The notes: generated by a model from the letters alone, not told the origin. DNA of 60,000 nt from Roseicyclus marinus (GCF_036322625.1 NZ_AP027266.1:1-60000), one strand, 5' to 3'. Shown: positions 18,739-28,173, counted from the stretch's first letter. A program made the numbers and translations.

Positions 18739-19305
18739 ATGCGAATTGTTGCCGGAAGGTTAAGGGGCAAGAAACTGGCCGATGTGGGCGCGGGCGATGC
18801 CGCGGCACACCTGCGCCCGACGAGCGACCGGGTCCGCGAAAGCCTGTTCAACCTTCTGACAAGCGGCAAGCACGGCGACCCGATCACGGGGCGGCGGGTG
18901 CTTGACCTGTTCGCGGGAACCGGCGCGCTGGGGCTGGAGGCGTTCAGCCGAGGGGCTGCGCAGGTGACCTTCATCGATGACGGGATCGCGGCACGCGCGC
19001 TCTTGAGGGAAAACATCGCGCTGTGCTCGGCGCAGGGGGCGGTATCGGTGTTCCGGCGGGATGCGACAAGCCTTGGGCCGGTGACGGGCGCAGGCTTTGA
19101 CCTCGTGTTTCTCGATCCGCCCTATGGGAAGGGATTGGGGGAACGCGCACTGGTGTCGGCCCGCGATGGGGGATGGATCGCGCCGGGCGCGCTGATCGTC
19201 TGGGAAGAGAGCGCGGCCCCCCTGCCGCCCATGGGATTCGCGCTGCTCGATCAGCGGCGGTATGGCGGCACGGTGATCACGCTGTTGCGGGAAGGCGAGG
19301 GATGA
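18739..19305 (+). CDS. rsmD: 16S rRNA (guanine(966)-N(2))-methyltransferase RsmD
   Basis: RsmD, 188 aa, methylates G966 of 16S rRNA using SAM. The start MRIVAGRLRGKKL, the RPTSDRVRESLFN segment, the SAM-binding VLDLFAGTGALGLEA and the catalytic FLDPPYGKGL are all diagnostic. Its stop overlaps the ATG of the HAD phosphatase gene (ATGATG region), suggesting coupling. Confidence 0.95.
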   Translation: MRIVAGRLRGKKLADVGAGDAAAHLRPTSDRVRESLFNLLTSGKHGDPITGRRVLDLFAGTGALGLEAFSRGAAQVTFIDDGIAARALLRENIALCSAQGAVSVFRRDATSLGPVTGAGFDLVFLDPPYGKGLGERALVSARDGGWIAPGALIVWEESAAPLPPMGFALLDQRRYGGTVITLLREGEG

Positions 19306-19964
19306 TGCGGGCGGTCGATTTGGTGATTTTCGATTGCGACGGGGTTCTGGTCGACAGCGAGACGGTGACGAACGGGATACTGGCCGAGAACCTGTCGCGG
19401 CATGGTCTGGCCCTGAGCCTGTCCGAGACGATGGCGACCTTTATCGGGGGAAGCATGGTCACGGTCCGTGACAAGGCGCGGGCGATGGGGGCCGATCTGC
19501 CCGAGGATTGGATCGAGGCGATCTATGCCGAGATCTACGCGGCCCTGCGTCGGGGCGTCGATGTGATCGCGGGCATCCCGGCGCTTTTGGATGCGTTGGA
19601 CGCGGCGGGCATCCCGTATTGCGTCGCGTCCAATGGCAGCGACGAGAAGATGGATATCACGCTGGGGGCCACGGGGCTTGCGCCGCGATTCGCGGGGCGG
19701 CGCTATTCGGCCCATGCTTTGGGCGTGGCGAAACCCGATCCCGAGCTGTTCCTGATCGGGGCGCGGGCGGCGGGTGTGCCGCCGGAACGCTGTCTGGTCG
19801 TCGAGGATAGCGCGACGGGGGCCCTGGCGGCACGGCGGGCCGGAATGGCCTGTCTGGGCTATGTGCCGGAGGGCCATCCCGACCGGTTGAGTGCCGAGGG
19901 CGCGACCATCATCCGGCATATGGAAGAGGTCGCGCCCCTTTTGGGTCTGGATCAGTCGCGGTAG
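19302..19964 (+). CDS. HAD-superfamily phosphatase (phosphoglycolate/beta-phosphoglucomutase-like)
   Basis: A 220-aa HAD subfamily IA hydrolase. Motif I is FDCDGVLVDSE, motif II is CVASNGS, the Lys is in GVAKPDPELF and the acidic motif IV is VVEDSATGALAA. The Asn after Ser is common in the YieH/CbbY group. The substrate cannot be told from sequence. The start is 19302 or 19305. The 3' end overlaps the convergent TRAP binding-protein gene by 13 bp. Confidence 0.85.
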   Translation: MMRAVDLVIFDCDGVLVDSETVTNGILAENLSRHGLALSLSETMATFIGGSMVTVRDKARAMGADLPEDWIEAIYAEIYAALRRGVDVIAGIPALLDALDAAGIPYCVASNGSDEKMDITLGATGLAPRFAGRRYSAHALGVAKPDPELFLIGARAAGVPPERCLVVEDSATGALAARRAGMACLGYVPEGHPDRLSAEGATIIRHMEEVAPLLGLDQSR

Positions 19965-21007
19965 GGCGCGGGCGCGCTGCCCGTTTCAGCCGCCATGGCG
20001 GCGCGGGCGGCGGCGACAAGCCCCGCCCCGTCGAGACCGGCGGCATCGGCCTCGGCGATCCAGTCGGCGATGACGGCATCGCCAAGGGCCTGAATTTCCG
20101 CCGTCAGTTCGGGGGACATTTCGGCGATGATGTTGCCTGCATCCGCCATCGCCTGACGCCCCAAGGCATCGCCCGTGTCATGCGCGCGCCCGGCCCAGGC
20201 GGAGGCCATGAGGCCGGAATTGGCGTCGATCACGGCGCGCAGGTCATCGGGCAGGGCGTTGTAGCTGTCGCGGTTCATCGCCCAGAGGAAATAGAGATTG
20301 TAGAGCGAATGATCGCCCGCAACATCCGTGTGGCTTTCGGTCAGTTCATCGAGCCGGAGCGAGGGCGCCTGTTCCCACGTGATGACGCCGCCATCCACGA
20401 CGCCGCGCGACAGCGCCTCGGGGAAGGCGGGGACGGGCATGCCGACGGGCGTGGCCCCCAGCCGTTCCAGAAGGAGCGTTGCGGCGCGCGACGGACCGCG
20501 CAGGCGCAAGCCGTTGAAATCGGACAGCGTTTCGATGGCAGGCCCCTGAAGGTGGACAAGGCCGCGCCCATGCATGTGGGCGGCGATCAGGTGAACGTCG
20601 GAAAAGTCGTCAAGCAGGTGCTGTTCGGTGAAGGTCCAGGCCGCGCGGCTGGCTTCTTCGGCGGATTTGGTAGTCATGAAGGGCAGTTCCAGCGCCTCGG
20701 CCTCGGGGAAGCGGCCGGGCTGGTAGCCGGGGATGACCCAACCGCCGTCGATGACGCCGTCGCGGATCAGGTCGTATTGATCGGGGGCGGCCCCGCCCAA
20801 TTGCATGAAGGGATAGATTTCCACCCGGATGCGGCCGCCCGATTGTTCCATGATCGCATCGGCCCAAGGCTGCATGAAAAAGGTGGGATTGGCGCTCGCA
20901 GGCGAGACGAAATGCTGGAAGCGCAGCGTCACCTCCTGCGCGGTGGCAGGGGGGGTGGCGAGCATGAGGCCCGCGAGTGCGGCGGCGAGTGTTTTTTGCA
21001 GCGACAT
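19952..21007 (-). CDS. TRAP transporter solute-binding protein (DctP family)
   Basis: A 351-aa periplasmic binding protein with a Sec signal (cleaved near PATAQ) and the DctP fold. TRAP systems import organic acids with Na+ symport through DctQ and DctM. Typical stretches are EIYPFMQLGGAAPDQYDLI, LRLRGPSRAATLLLERLGA with the conserved Arg region, and GVVDGGVITWEQAPSL. No membrane subunits flank it, so it is an orphan that must pair with a distant DctQM or act otherwise. The ATG at 21007 is chosen for the signal peptide; an upstream start gives a non-signal extension. Confidence 0.86.
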   Translation of the reverse strand: MSLQKTLAAALAGLMLATPPATAQEVTLRFQHFVSPASANPTFFMQPWADAIMEQSGGRIRVEIYPFMQLGGAAPDQYDLIRDGVIDGGWVIPGYQPGRFPEAEALELPFMTTKSAEEASRAAWTFTEQHLLDDFSDVHLIAAHMHGRGLVHLQGPAIETLSDFNGLRLRGPSRAATLLLERLGATPVGMPVPAFPEALSRGVVDGGVITWEQAPSLRLDELTESHTDVAGDHSLYNLYFLWAMNRDSYNALPDDLRAVIDANSGLMASAWAGRAHDTGDALGRQAMADAGNIIAEMSPELTAEIQALGDAVIADWIAEADAAGLDGAGLVAAARAAMAAETGSAPAPYRD

Positions 21008-21230
21008 GTCAGCCCATCCTTTGCTGATCGGGGTCGGATTGCCGCTGGGTAAAGCGACAAGGCCCTGCATGTAAGGGGGCGACCTGACGCGGACCAGAGG
21101 CGGGGCAGGGAATATCTTGTGGATGTGGCCGCAAGACCCCCGCGATCTGGCGTTCGGAGGCTTGTTTACGGCTTCTCAACATGGGAGAGTCCATAAAAAT
21201 CGAGCGAATAAGAGAGACCCGACAGGCCCC

Positions 21231-23273
21231 ATGCAGGATGCCATTGCCCTTTTGTCCCGCGTGTTCGGGTTTTCCGAGTTTCGCCCCGGTCAGGAAGAGA
21301 TCGTCGCGGCGGTGGCCGGGGGGCGCAACGTGTTGGCGATCATGCCGACGGGCGGGGGAAAATCGCTGTGTTTCCAGTTGCCTGCGCTGATGCGGGAGGG
21401 GGTGACGGTGGTCATCTCGCCCCTGATCGCGCTGATGCGCGACCAGGTTCGGGGATTGCGCGAGGCGGGTGTGGTCGCGGGCGCGCTGACCTCGGGCAAT
21501 ACGGCGGAGGAAAATGACGCGGTCTGGGCGGCGCTGGAGGAGGGGAGCCTGAAGCTTCTCTACATCGCGCCGGAGCGGTTGGCGTCATCGGGGACGGAGC
21601 GGATGCTGCGGCGCGCGGGCGTGTCGCTGATCGCGGTGGACGAGGCGCATTGCGTCAGCCAGTGGGGCCATGATTTCCGGCCCGATTACCTGCGGATCGG
21701 GGAATTGCGGCGCGCGCTGGATGTGCCGCTGGCCGCCTTTACCGCGACGGCGGATGCCGAAACGCGGGAAGAGATCGTCGCGCGGCTGTTCGACGGGGTG
21801 CCGCCCGAAAGCTTCTTGCGCGGGTTCGACCGGCCCAACCTGGCGCTGGCCTTCGACGTGAAGCAGAACCCGCGGGCGCAGATCCTGAGCTTTGCCGCGG
21901 CGCGCAAGGGGCAATCGGGGATCGTCTATTGCGGGACAAGGGCCAAGACGGAAACGCTGGCAGCCGCGCTGCGCGAGGCGGGGCATAGCGCGTGTTTCTA
22001 TCACGGCGGGATGGAGGCCAAGGATCGCCGCGTGGTCGAGGGGCGCTTTGCCAGCGAGGACGGGTTGATCGTGGTGGCCACCATCGCCTTTGGCATGGGA
22101 GTGGACAAACCCGATATCCGCTGGGTCGCCCATGCCGATCTGCCCAAGTCGATCGAGGGCTATTACCAGGAGATCGGGCGCGCAGGGCGCGACGGGGCGC
22201 CGGCCGATACGCTGACGCTGTTCGGGCCCGATGACATCCGGTTCCGGCGGTCCCAGATCGACGAGGGGTTGGCGCCGCCCGAGCGCAAGGAGGCCGATCA
22301 CGCGCGGCTCAATGCGCTGTTGGGCTTGGCCGAGGCGTTGGGCTGTCGGCGGCAGGTCTTGCTGGGCTATTTCGGGGAGACGGCTGGCCCCTGCGGGAAT
22401 TGCGATCTCTGTGCCCATCCGCCCGAGGTGTTCGACGCGACGACCCCGGTCAGAAAGGCGCTGTCGGCGATCCTGCGGACCGGGGAATGGTTCGGGGCGG
22501 GGCATCTGATCGATGTCCTGACCGGGACGGCGACGGAGAAGGTGCGCGAGCGGGGGCATGACGCGCTGCCGACCTATGGGGTGGGCACCGAGTTTGACAA
22601 GCGCGGCTGGCAGGCGGTGTTTCGGCAGATGGCGGCGCATGACCTGGTCAGGCCCGATCCGGCGCGGCATGGCGCGCTGCGGATGACGGAAGCGGCGCGG
22701 CCCATCCTGCGCGGCGAGGCGGGGATCACGCTGCGCCGCGACACGATCGCGAAGGCGCCCAAGAGTCCGCAGGTGAAGATGCTGGTGAGCGAGGAGGATG
22801 CGCCGCTTTTGTCCGCGCTGAAGGCCAAGCGGCGCGCGCTGGCCGAGGCGGCCCGCGTGCCGGCCTACGTGATCTTCACCGACAAGACGCTGATCGAGAT
22901 GGCCGAAACCCGGCCCGCGACGCTGGACCAGATGGCGCGGATCGGGGGCGTGGGGGCGAGCAAGCTGGAGAAATACGGCGCGGCCTTTCTGGCGGTGATC
23001 ACGGGGCAAGCGCCCGATGGGCTGCACCCCGCGCGGCGCAAGCTGGCGGGGCGGGAGGCGGGCGCGCTTTACGACCGGCTGCTCGCGGTTCAGGCGGATC
23101 TTGCGCGCGGCGAGGACGGGACGGACAAGCCGATGACCTGTTCGTCGTCGCAACTGGCCAAGCTGGCGGAGGTGCGGCCTGCCGACAAGTCAACGCTTGC
23201 GCGGTTGCTGGGGGAACGGCACGCGGAGCGGTTCGGGGAGGCGTTTCTCGAGGTTTTGCGCGAAGCGGGCTGA
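21231..23273 (+). CDS. recQ: ATP-dependent DNA helicase RecQ
   Basis: RecQ, 680 aa, is a 3'-5' helicase for recombination and stalled-fork repair. It has the Walker A segment IMPTGGGKSLCFQLPA, the DEAH box VDEAHCVSQWGHDFRPDY with the aromatic-rich loop, the helicase C-domain motif QEIGRAGRDG, a zinc-binding CGNCDLC and a C-terminal HRDC domain (LDQMARIGGVGASKLEKYG). The ATG at 21231 fits the family start, with an AGG 8 nt upstream; earlier in-frame starts add an unrelated 38 residues. Confidence 0.95.
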   Translation: MQDAIALLSRVFGFSEFRPGQEEIVAAVAGGRNVLAIMPTGGGKSLCFQLPALMREGVTVVISPLIALMRDQVRGLREAGVVAGALTSGNTAEENDAVWAALEEGSLKLLYIAPERLASSGTERMLRRAGVSLIAVDEAHCVSQWGHDFRPDYLRIGELRRALDVPLAAFTATADAETREEIVARLFDGVPPESFLRGFDRPNLALAFDVKQNPRAQILSFAAARKGQSGIVYCGTRAKTETLAAALREAGHSACFYHGGMEAKDRRVVEGRFASEDGLIVVATIAFGMGVDKPDIRWVAHADLPKSIEGYYQEIGRAGRDGAPADTLTLFGPDDIRFRRSQIDEGLAPPERKEADHARLNALLGLAEALGCRRQVLLGYFGETAGPCGNCDLCAHPPEVFDATTPVRKALSAILRTGEWFGAGHLIDVLTGTATEKVRERGHDALPTYGVGTEFDKRGWQAVFRQMAAHDLVRPDPARHGALRMTEAARPILRGEAGITLRRDTIAKAPKSPQVKMLVSEEDAPLLSALKAKRRALAEAARVPAYVIFTDKTLIEMAETRPATLDQMARIGGVGASKLEKYGAAFLAVITGQAPDGLHPARRKLAGREAGALYDRLLAVQADLARGEDGTDKPMTCSSSQLAKLAEVRPADKSTLARLLGERHAERFGEAFLEVLREAG

Positions 23274-23281
23274 CGGGCGGC

Positions 23282-24409
23282 TTATTCGGCGGGCGCGCTT
23301 TTGCGCAGGAGGGGGGAGGTATCCTCGTCCGGCAACCCCTCGCGCGACAAGAGAACGGCAAGGGGGCGCAGGCCCGGCGTGTGGCTGGCCACGATCATCA
23401 CGGCGACCATGATCGGCACCGACAGGAACATCCCCGCGATGCCCCAGACCGCCCCCCAGAACGCCAGCGACACGATGATCCCGAAGGTCGACAGCCGCAG
23501 CGTGCGGCCCATCAGCCATGGGTCGATGATGTTGCCGTTGATGAACTGGATCACGAAGAGCGCGAAGAAATAGGCCAGCGTCGGCCCCGGTTCGCCGAGC
23601 TGCACATGGGCGACGAGCGTTGCCAGAACCGTGGCCACGATGGAGCCGATGTTGGGGATGTAGTTGAGGATGAAGGTCAAGACGCCGATGGCCACGGCCA
23701 GTTCAAGCCCGACCAGAAGGCTGACGCCATAGGCCATCAGCCCGGTGATCGCGCTGACCACGGTTTTCACCAGGAGGTAATAGTTCACCCGCCCCATGAT
23801 CGTGCCGATGATGCGCCGGGCCTGTTGGGCGCGGGTGGCATCGCCGCCCATGAGGCTCGTCAGTTTCACGTCGAACCAGAGCCGTTCGGCAAAGAGAAAG
23901 CCCACGAAGAGGATCACGAGAACCGTGCCCTGCATCAGCCCGCCCGCCTGACCCGCGACGGTGCGCAGGTAGCCCGACACGTCGATGCTGCCCATGGCGT
24001 TCTGGATCGCGGTTTCGACCTCGGGGCCCATCCAGGCGAAGAGATCGGCCACCGCCCCCGGCGCGCGTTCGGTATAGGTGAGCGTCGTCGAGAGCACGGT
24101 GTTGACCTGCGAGAGCACCAGCGAGCTGAGCATGAAAAGCCCGGTCGAGATCAGGAGCACGGCCGCGACGCTGGCCACCCAGTTGGGAATGCGCAACGGC
24201 CCGAGCTTGATCCGGGAGATGTAGCTGATCGCGTCGCTCGTCAGGCTGAAGACGATGATGGCGACCGCCAGCGAGGTGAGCATGAAGCGGGCCTGAACCA
24301 GAAGGAACAGGATCACCGCCGCCGCGATGATGACGAGCGCGCCGGTCTGAAGCCGTTGGCGCGCGCTGCTGTCGCCCTGCGGCGTGGGGTGGTCTGGATG
24401 GTCGATCAA
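23282..24409 (-). CDS. AI-2E/PerM-family membrane transporter
   Basis: A 375-aa polytopic inner-membrane protein of the AI-2E/PerM family, whose members include Na+/H+ antiporters and possible quorum-signal exporters. It has about eight helices in three blocks, including FILNYIPNIGSIVATVLATL and GNIIDPWLMGRTLRLSTFGI, the conserved C-terminal core. The transported substrate is unknown. It converges with recQ (8-bp gap) and diverges from yaaA. Confidence 0.87.
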   Translation of the reverse strand: MIDHPDHPTPQGDSSARQRLQTGALVIIAAAVILFLLVQARFMLTSLAVAIIVFSLTSDAISYISRIKLGPLRIPNWVASVAAVLLISTGLFMLSSLVLSQVNTVLSTTLTYTERAPGAVADLFAWMGPEVETAIQNAMGSIDVSGYLRTVAGQAGGLMQGTVLVILFVGFLFAERLWFDVKLTSLMGGDATRAQQARRIIGTIMGRVNYYLLVKTVVSAITGLMAYGVSLLVGLELAVAIGVLTFILNYIPNIGSIVATVLATLVAHVQLGEPGPTLAYFFALFVIQFINGNIIDPWLMGRTLRLSTFGIIVSLAFWGAVWGIAGMFLSVPIMVAVMIVASHTPGLRPLAVLLSREGLPDEDTSPLLRKSAPAE

Positions 24410-24553
24410 GGGTCTGTCCCGGAGGTTGCAGATGCAAGCTTGGGCGGAATGGCGGACAATCTCAAGGGCTTCGCATCGGGGCAGGTGCGGTTGTCTGGAG
24501 GGGATCGGGGCGCTAGGTCAGAACAAGACAGACACCGCGAGAGGATTTGCCCC

Positions 24554-25333
24554 ATGCTGACCGTGATTTCGCCTGCCAAGCGTCTGGACTGGGCCGAGCG
24601 GGACATCGCCATGACCAAACCGCGTTTCGCGGGCGATGCGGTGCATCTGGCGGGTGTGGCGCGGGGGTTGAGCGAGGCGGAGCTGGGCAAGCTGATGGAT
24701 ATCTCGCCCAGCCTGGCCAAGCTGAACGCGGAACGGTTCCGCGATTTCGAGGCGGCGGAGGCGGATGTGCGGCCCGCAGCCCTGGCATTCGCGGGCGACA
24801 CCTATCAGGGGTTGGAAGCGACGAGCCTCGATCCCGAGGATCTGCGGTTCGCGCAGGAGCGGTTGCGCATCCTGTCGGGGCTTTACGGAATTTTGCGGCC
24901 GCTTGATGCGATCCGGCAATATCGGCTGGAGATGGGGAGCCGGTTGCAAAACGACATGGGTCCGAATCTCTATGCCTATTGGGGCGACCGTATCGCGGAG
25001 GCCTTGCGGGAGGATGCACGGAGCCTTGGCACCGATGTGCTGATCAATTGCGCCTCGGTCGAGTATTTCACGGCGGCTGACCGCGCGGCGCTGGGCCTGC
25101 GGGTGATCACGCCGCAATTCCTGGAAGACAAGCCGGGCGGGCCGAAGATCGTGAGTTTCTACGCCAAGAAGGCGCGGGGCGCGATGGCGCGGTTCATCAT
25201 CGAGCGGCGGTTGACCGAGCCTGCGAGCATCCTGGAGTTCGATCTGGGCGGCTATGCCCATGCGCCGGAATTGAGCGAGCCGGGCAAGCCCGCTTTCTTG
25301 CGGAGCGAGGCGGCGGCACAGAACGCGGCCTAG
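24554..25333 (+). CDS. yaaA: Peroxide stress protein YaaA
   Basis: A 259-aa YaaA/UPF0246 protein; in E. coli YaaA limits intracellular free iron during H2O2 stress and binds DNA. The start MLTVISPAKRLDW, then LSGLYGILRPLDAIRQYRLEMG, the NCASVEYF motif and VSFYAKKARGAMARFI are diagnostic. Four bases of its end overlap the convergent small membrane gene. Confidence 0.94.
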   Translation: MLTVISPAKRLDWAERDIAMTKPRFAGDAVHLAGVARGLSEAELGKLMDISPSLAKLNAERFRDFEAAEADVRPAALAFAGDTYQGLEATSLDPEDLRFAQERLRILSGLYGILRPLDAIRQYRLEMGSRLQNDMGPNLYAYWGDRIAEALREDARSLGTDVLINCASVEYFTAADRAALGLRVITPQFLEDKPGGPKIVSFYAKKARGAMARFIIERRLTEPASILEFDLGGYAHAPELSEPGKPAFLRSEAAAQNAA

Positions 25334-25605
25334 CCCGCGGTGGGCGCGCCGAGGAAGGCCGTCGAGAGCGTCATCGCGATCAGCACGAAGGTCATGAAGC
25401 CGAGCGTCTTGCGTTCGGCGCGATCTTCGTCGGAGCGCAGCCAATGGCTGGCCTGTGTCAGGAAGGAGCCGGGGCCCGGAAGGCCCGCGCCGGTCTGATC
25501 CGCTGCGCGGGCGCGCAACAGGAACAGGGTGCGGAACATGAGCCCCGCCCATGCGACGAAAACGAGGCCCTGAAGGACAAGCTGGATGATCTGTCCGGTG
25601 CTCAT
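25330..25605 (-). CDS. Small two-helix membrane protein, unknown function
   Basis: A 91-aa hypothetical protein with a hydrophobic helix near residues 8-30 and another near 68-88, joined by a polar loop (LRSDEDRAERKTLG). The ATG overlaps the stop of the upstream 67-aa gene (ATGA), which puts it last in the hmgA-MBL-small-small unit. I do not recognise a family. Confidence 0.65.
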   Translation of the reverse strand: MSTGQIIQLVLQGLVFVAWAGLMFRTLFLLRARAADQTGAGLPGPGSFLTQASHWLRSDEDRAERKTLGFMTFVLIAMTLSTAFLGAPTAG

Positions 25606-25805
25606 GAATCGTCCTTTCGACGCAACCCGAGGATGCACCATAGCGCGGAGCCGCCGAAGAAGGCAGTCCCGATGATCGCGATTTCCAGCGACGCGATGCC
25701 GCCGATGCCGTTGAAGGCATAGGCCCCGATCAGGAGCGCAAGACCGGCAAGGCTGATGGCGAGGCGGAGTTTCACCTCGCCCCGTGTGGGGCCGAATTTG
25801 CTCAT
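25602..25805 (-). CDS. Small membrane protein, unknown function
   Basis: A 67-aa hypothetical protein with two hydrophobic stretches (about residues 13-32 and 38-58) and a basic C-terminus (LRRKDD). Its start overlaps the MBL-fold gene stop by 4 bp and its stop overlaps the next small gene, so all are translationally coupled. No family is recognised. Confidence 0.62.
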   Translation of the reverse strand: MSKFGPTRGEVKLRLAISLAGLALLIGAYAFNGIGGIASLEIAIIGTAFFGGSALWCILGLRRKDDS

Positions 25806-26701
25806 TTTGGCGGGGTCTCGGGCGTGAGGGTCAGGCCGTCCTGCCCGACGATGAGGCGGCCGGGAAAGATCGGGGCGACGGCGGCCTGCCAGTCGGCTGC
25901 GGTGATGGCGGGATCATCGGCGGGGATCAGGTGGTGGAGGACCAGCGTTTTCACCCCGGCGCTGGCGGCGATGCGGGCGGCATCGGCGGCTTCGGTATGG
26001 GAGCGGGTGATGTGATCCTTGAGCCGGGAGCCGTTGCCGGTGCGCGCGACCAGCCGGTCGACGCCGCGTTCGAGCATCGCCTCGTGCACCAGGATGTCGG
26101 AGCCGCGGGCGAAATCGGCAAGCGGCGGGAAATAGGCGGTGTCGGAGGAAAAGGTGACCGACCAGCCGGGGCTGTCGAAGCGGAGCGCGAAGCAATCGGT
26201 CACGGGCGGGTGGTGGACTCGGAAGGCCGCGACGGAGAGGCCGTCGACGGGAAGCGGGCCTTCGGTGAATTCCTGTATTCTGACAAGGTCGCGCAGGTCG
26301 GGGCGACCCTCATCCGCGATGCGCAGGTCGATGTCGTAGCGGAGCGAGGCGACAAACCCGTCCCAAAGCGCGGCCGTGCCCGGGGGGCCGAAGACCTGCA
26401 CCGGATGGGCGAGGCCGGTGGTCCATGCGGTATGCAGGAGCGGGCCCAGTTCCAGCACATGGTCGGAATGGAGATGGGTGAGAAAGACCAGATCGAGGGT
26501 CTTGAGGTCGATGCCCGCCTCGACCAGCGCCTTGGACACGCCGAGGCCGCAATCCACGACGCAGGCGCGCCCGCCGATGCAGAGCAGGGAGGCGGTGGGC
26601 ATCGGGCCGCCGGGGCGGATGGCGGGGCCGCCTTTGGTCCCCAGAAGGACGAGCCGGTCGGGTCGGTCCATGGAATGCGCCCCCTGCGCCGTGTCGGTCA
26701 T
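25802..26701 (-). CDS. MBL-fold metallo-hydrolase (RNase Z-like)
   Basis: A 299-aa metallo-beta-lactamase-fold hydrolase. The metal-binding [13 protein letters not shown] (HxHxDH) is near residues 75-80, with further likely ligands in SSDTAYF and the C-terminal VLHHLIP. Overall similarity is to RNase Z/arylsulfatase-like members, but the specific substrate is unclear. It is coupled by a 4-bp overlap to hmgA upstream and to a small membrane gene downstream, so its job may relate to aromatic catabolism by context alone. Confidence 0.82.
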   Translation of the reverse strand: MTDTAQGAHSMDRPDRLVLLGTKGGPAIRPGGPMPTASLLCIGGRACVVDCGLGVSKALVEAGIDLKTLDLVFLTHLHSDHVLELGPLLHTAWTTGLAHPVQVFGPPGTAALWDGFVASLRYDIDLRIADEGRPDLRDLVRIQEFTEGPLPVDGLSVAAFRVHHPPVTDCFALRFDSPGWSVTFSSDTAYFPPLADFARGSDILVHEAMLERGVDRLVARTGNGSRLKDHITRSHTEAADAARIAASAGVKTLVLHHLIPADDPAITAADWQAAVAPIFPGRLIVGQDGLTLTPETPPK

Positions 26702-28116
26702 TTCTTGCCGGGTGTGGCGTCGCCCCCGTCGGGGCGCAGCGCTCCGTCGAATTTCTTTTCGAGCGAGGTCCAGCAGTCGATGTAATCGTCCTGAAGCGGG
26801 GCCTCGTGCGCGGCGAAGGCGGTGAGGTGCTGGGGAAAGCGGGTTTCGAACATGAAGGACATGGTGTTGTCGAGCTTGTGGGGTTTCAGCTCGGCGTTTG
26901 TGGCTTTCTCGAAGGCGTCGCGGTCGGGGCCGTGGGGCAGCATCATGTTGTGCAGCGACAGCCCGCCCGGAACGAAGCCCTGCGGTTTGGCGTCATACTG
27001 GCCGTAGATGTTGCCCATCAGCTCGGACATGACGTTCTTGTGGTACCAGGGCGGGCGGAAGGTGTTTTCGGCCACGAGCCAGCGTTCGCGGAACAGGATG
27101 AAATCGATGTTGGCCGTGCCCGGCTGGCCCGAGGGGGCGGTGAGCACGGTGAAGATCGACGGGTCGGGGTGGTCGAAGAGGATCGCGCCGACCGGGCAAT
27201 AGGTGGTCAGGTCGTATTTGCAGGGCGCGTAATTGCCGTGCCATGCCACCACGTCGAGGGGCGATTGGGCGATTTCGGTCCGGTGGAACTGGCCGCACCA
27301 TTTGACGGTGAGGGTGGAGGGCACCTCGCGGTCCTCGAAGGCGGCGACGGGCGTTTTGAAATCGCGGGGATTGGCCATGCAATTCGCGCCGATGGGGCCA
27401 CGGCCCGGAAGCTCGAATTTCTGACCGTAATTCTCGCAGACGAAACCGCGGGCGGGGCCGTCGATCAGCTCCACCCGATAGACGAGGCCACGGGGGAGGA
27501 TGGCGATTTCCTGCGGGGCGAGGTCGATGACGCCCAGTTCGGTGAGGAAGCGCAGGCGGCCCTGTTGGGGGACGACGAGCAATTCGCTGTCGGCGGAATA
27601 GAAGTAATCGTCCACCATGGAGGCGGTGACGAGATAGACGTGGGAGGCCATGCCCACCTGCGTGTTCACGTCGCCCGCCGTGGTCATGGTGCGCATGCCG
27701 GTGAGCCAAGTGAGGGTTTGAGCGTCTTGATGCGCTACCGCTTCGCTACTTGAGCGCTTCGGCATGGGCACCGGGTCCCAGCGGTATTGGCCGAGGCTGA
27801 TGACATCGGGGTCGATATGGGGTGCGGTTTTCCAGTAGGGCAGCGCGATCTTTTCGTAGCGGCGCGAGTGTTTCACCGAAGGCCGGATGCGGTAGCACCA
27901 TGTGCGTTCGGGCCGCGTGGCGGTGAAGGCGGTGCCCGAGAGCTGTTCGCCGTAAAGGCCATAGGCGCATTTCTGGGGCGAGTTCATGCCCTGGGGCAGG
28001 GCACCGGGCAGCGCCTCGGTTTCGAAATCATTGCCGAAGCCGGGCATGTAGCCCTGATGCGGGCCGGTCGGTCCCTGGGCCTGCACCATCGGGCGGGGGG
28101 TGCTTTGGTCGGTCAT
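26698..28116 (-). CDS. hmgA: Homogentisate 1,2-dioxygenase
   Basis: HmgA opens the ring of homogentisate to maleylacetoacetate in tyrosine/phenylalanine catabolism, using Fe(II) and O2. Family sequences include [19 protein letters not shown] at the start, [16 protein letters not shown], and [18 protein letters not shown] with part of the iron site. At 472 aa it is longer than usual, because about 15 residues from K120 to T134 interrupt the conserved WDPVPMP-(insert)-LTWLTGM region. No fumarylacetoacetase or maleylacetoacetate isomerase gene is adjacent. GGAGG precedes the ATG, and a perfect palindrome sits 38 bp upstream. Confidence 0.95.
   Translation of the reverse strand: MTDQSTPRPMVQAQGPTGPHQGYMPGFGNDFETEALPGALPQGMNSPQKCAYGLYGEQLSGTAFTATRPERTWCYRIRPSVKHSRRYEKIALPYWKTAPHIDPDVISLGQYRWDPVPMPKRSSSEAVAHQDAQTLTWLTGMRTMTTAGDVNTQVGMASHVYLVTASMVDDYFYSADSELLVVPQQGRLRFLTELGVIDLAPQEIAILPRGLVYRVELIDGPARGFVCENYGQKFELPGRGPIGANCMANPRDFKTPVAAFEDREVPSTLTVKWCGQFHRTEIAQSPLDVVAWHGNYAPCKYDLTTYCPVGAILFDHPDPSIFTVLTAPSGQPGTANIDFILFRERWLVAENTFRPPWYHKNVMSELMGNIYGQYDAKPQGFVPGGLSLHNMMLPHGPDRDAFEKATNAELKPHKLDNTMSFMFETRFPQHLTAFAAHEAPLQDDYIDCWTSLEKKFDGALRPDGGDATPGKK
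27715..27759 (-). other. In-frame 45-bp insertion inside hmgA
   Basis: These 15 codons encode [15 protein letters not shown], absent from HmgA proteins I can recall. The codons include TCA, AGT, GTA and CAA (three times), while the surrounding gene strongly prefers G or C at the third position. On the plus strand the segment holds three related words: TTGAGCG, TTGATGCG and TTGAGCG. It looks like a small repeat element captured in frame. Confidence 0.6.
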
Positions 28117-28153
28117 GTCGCGCCTCCGTCATCTGGGAGGGACATGGCACAGG

Positions 28154-28173
28154 AACGTTGCAATTGCAACGTT
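28154..28173. promoter_or_regulatory. Perfect 20-bp palindrome, candidate operator of hmgA
   Basis: AACGTTGCAATTGCAACGTT reads identically on both strands and lies 38-57 bp upstream of the hmgA ATG. On the minus strand its TTGCAA could itself be part of a -35 region. This is what an operator for a dimeric MarR-, IclR- or similar regulator of aromatic catabolism looks like; the regulator is not in this window. Confidence 0.65.

Noticed and set aside
23381..24553. Long in-frame extension upstream of yaaA
   Set aside because: It is the antisense of the AI-2E-type permease; YaaA starts at MLTVISPAKRLDW.
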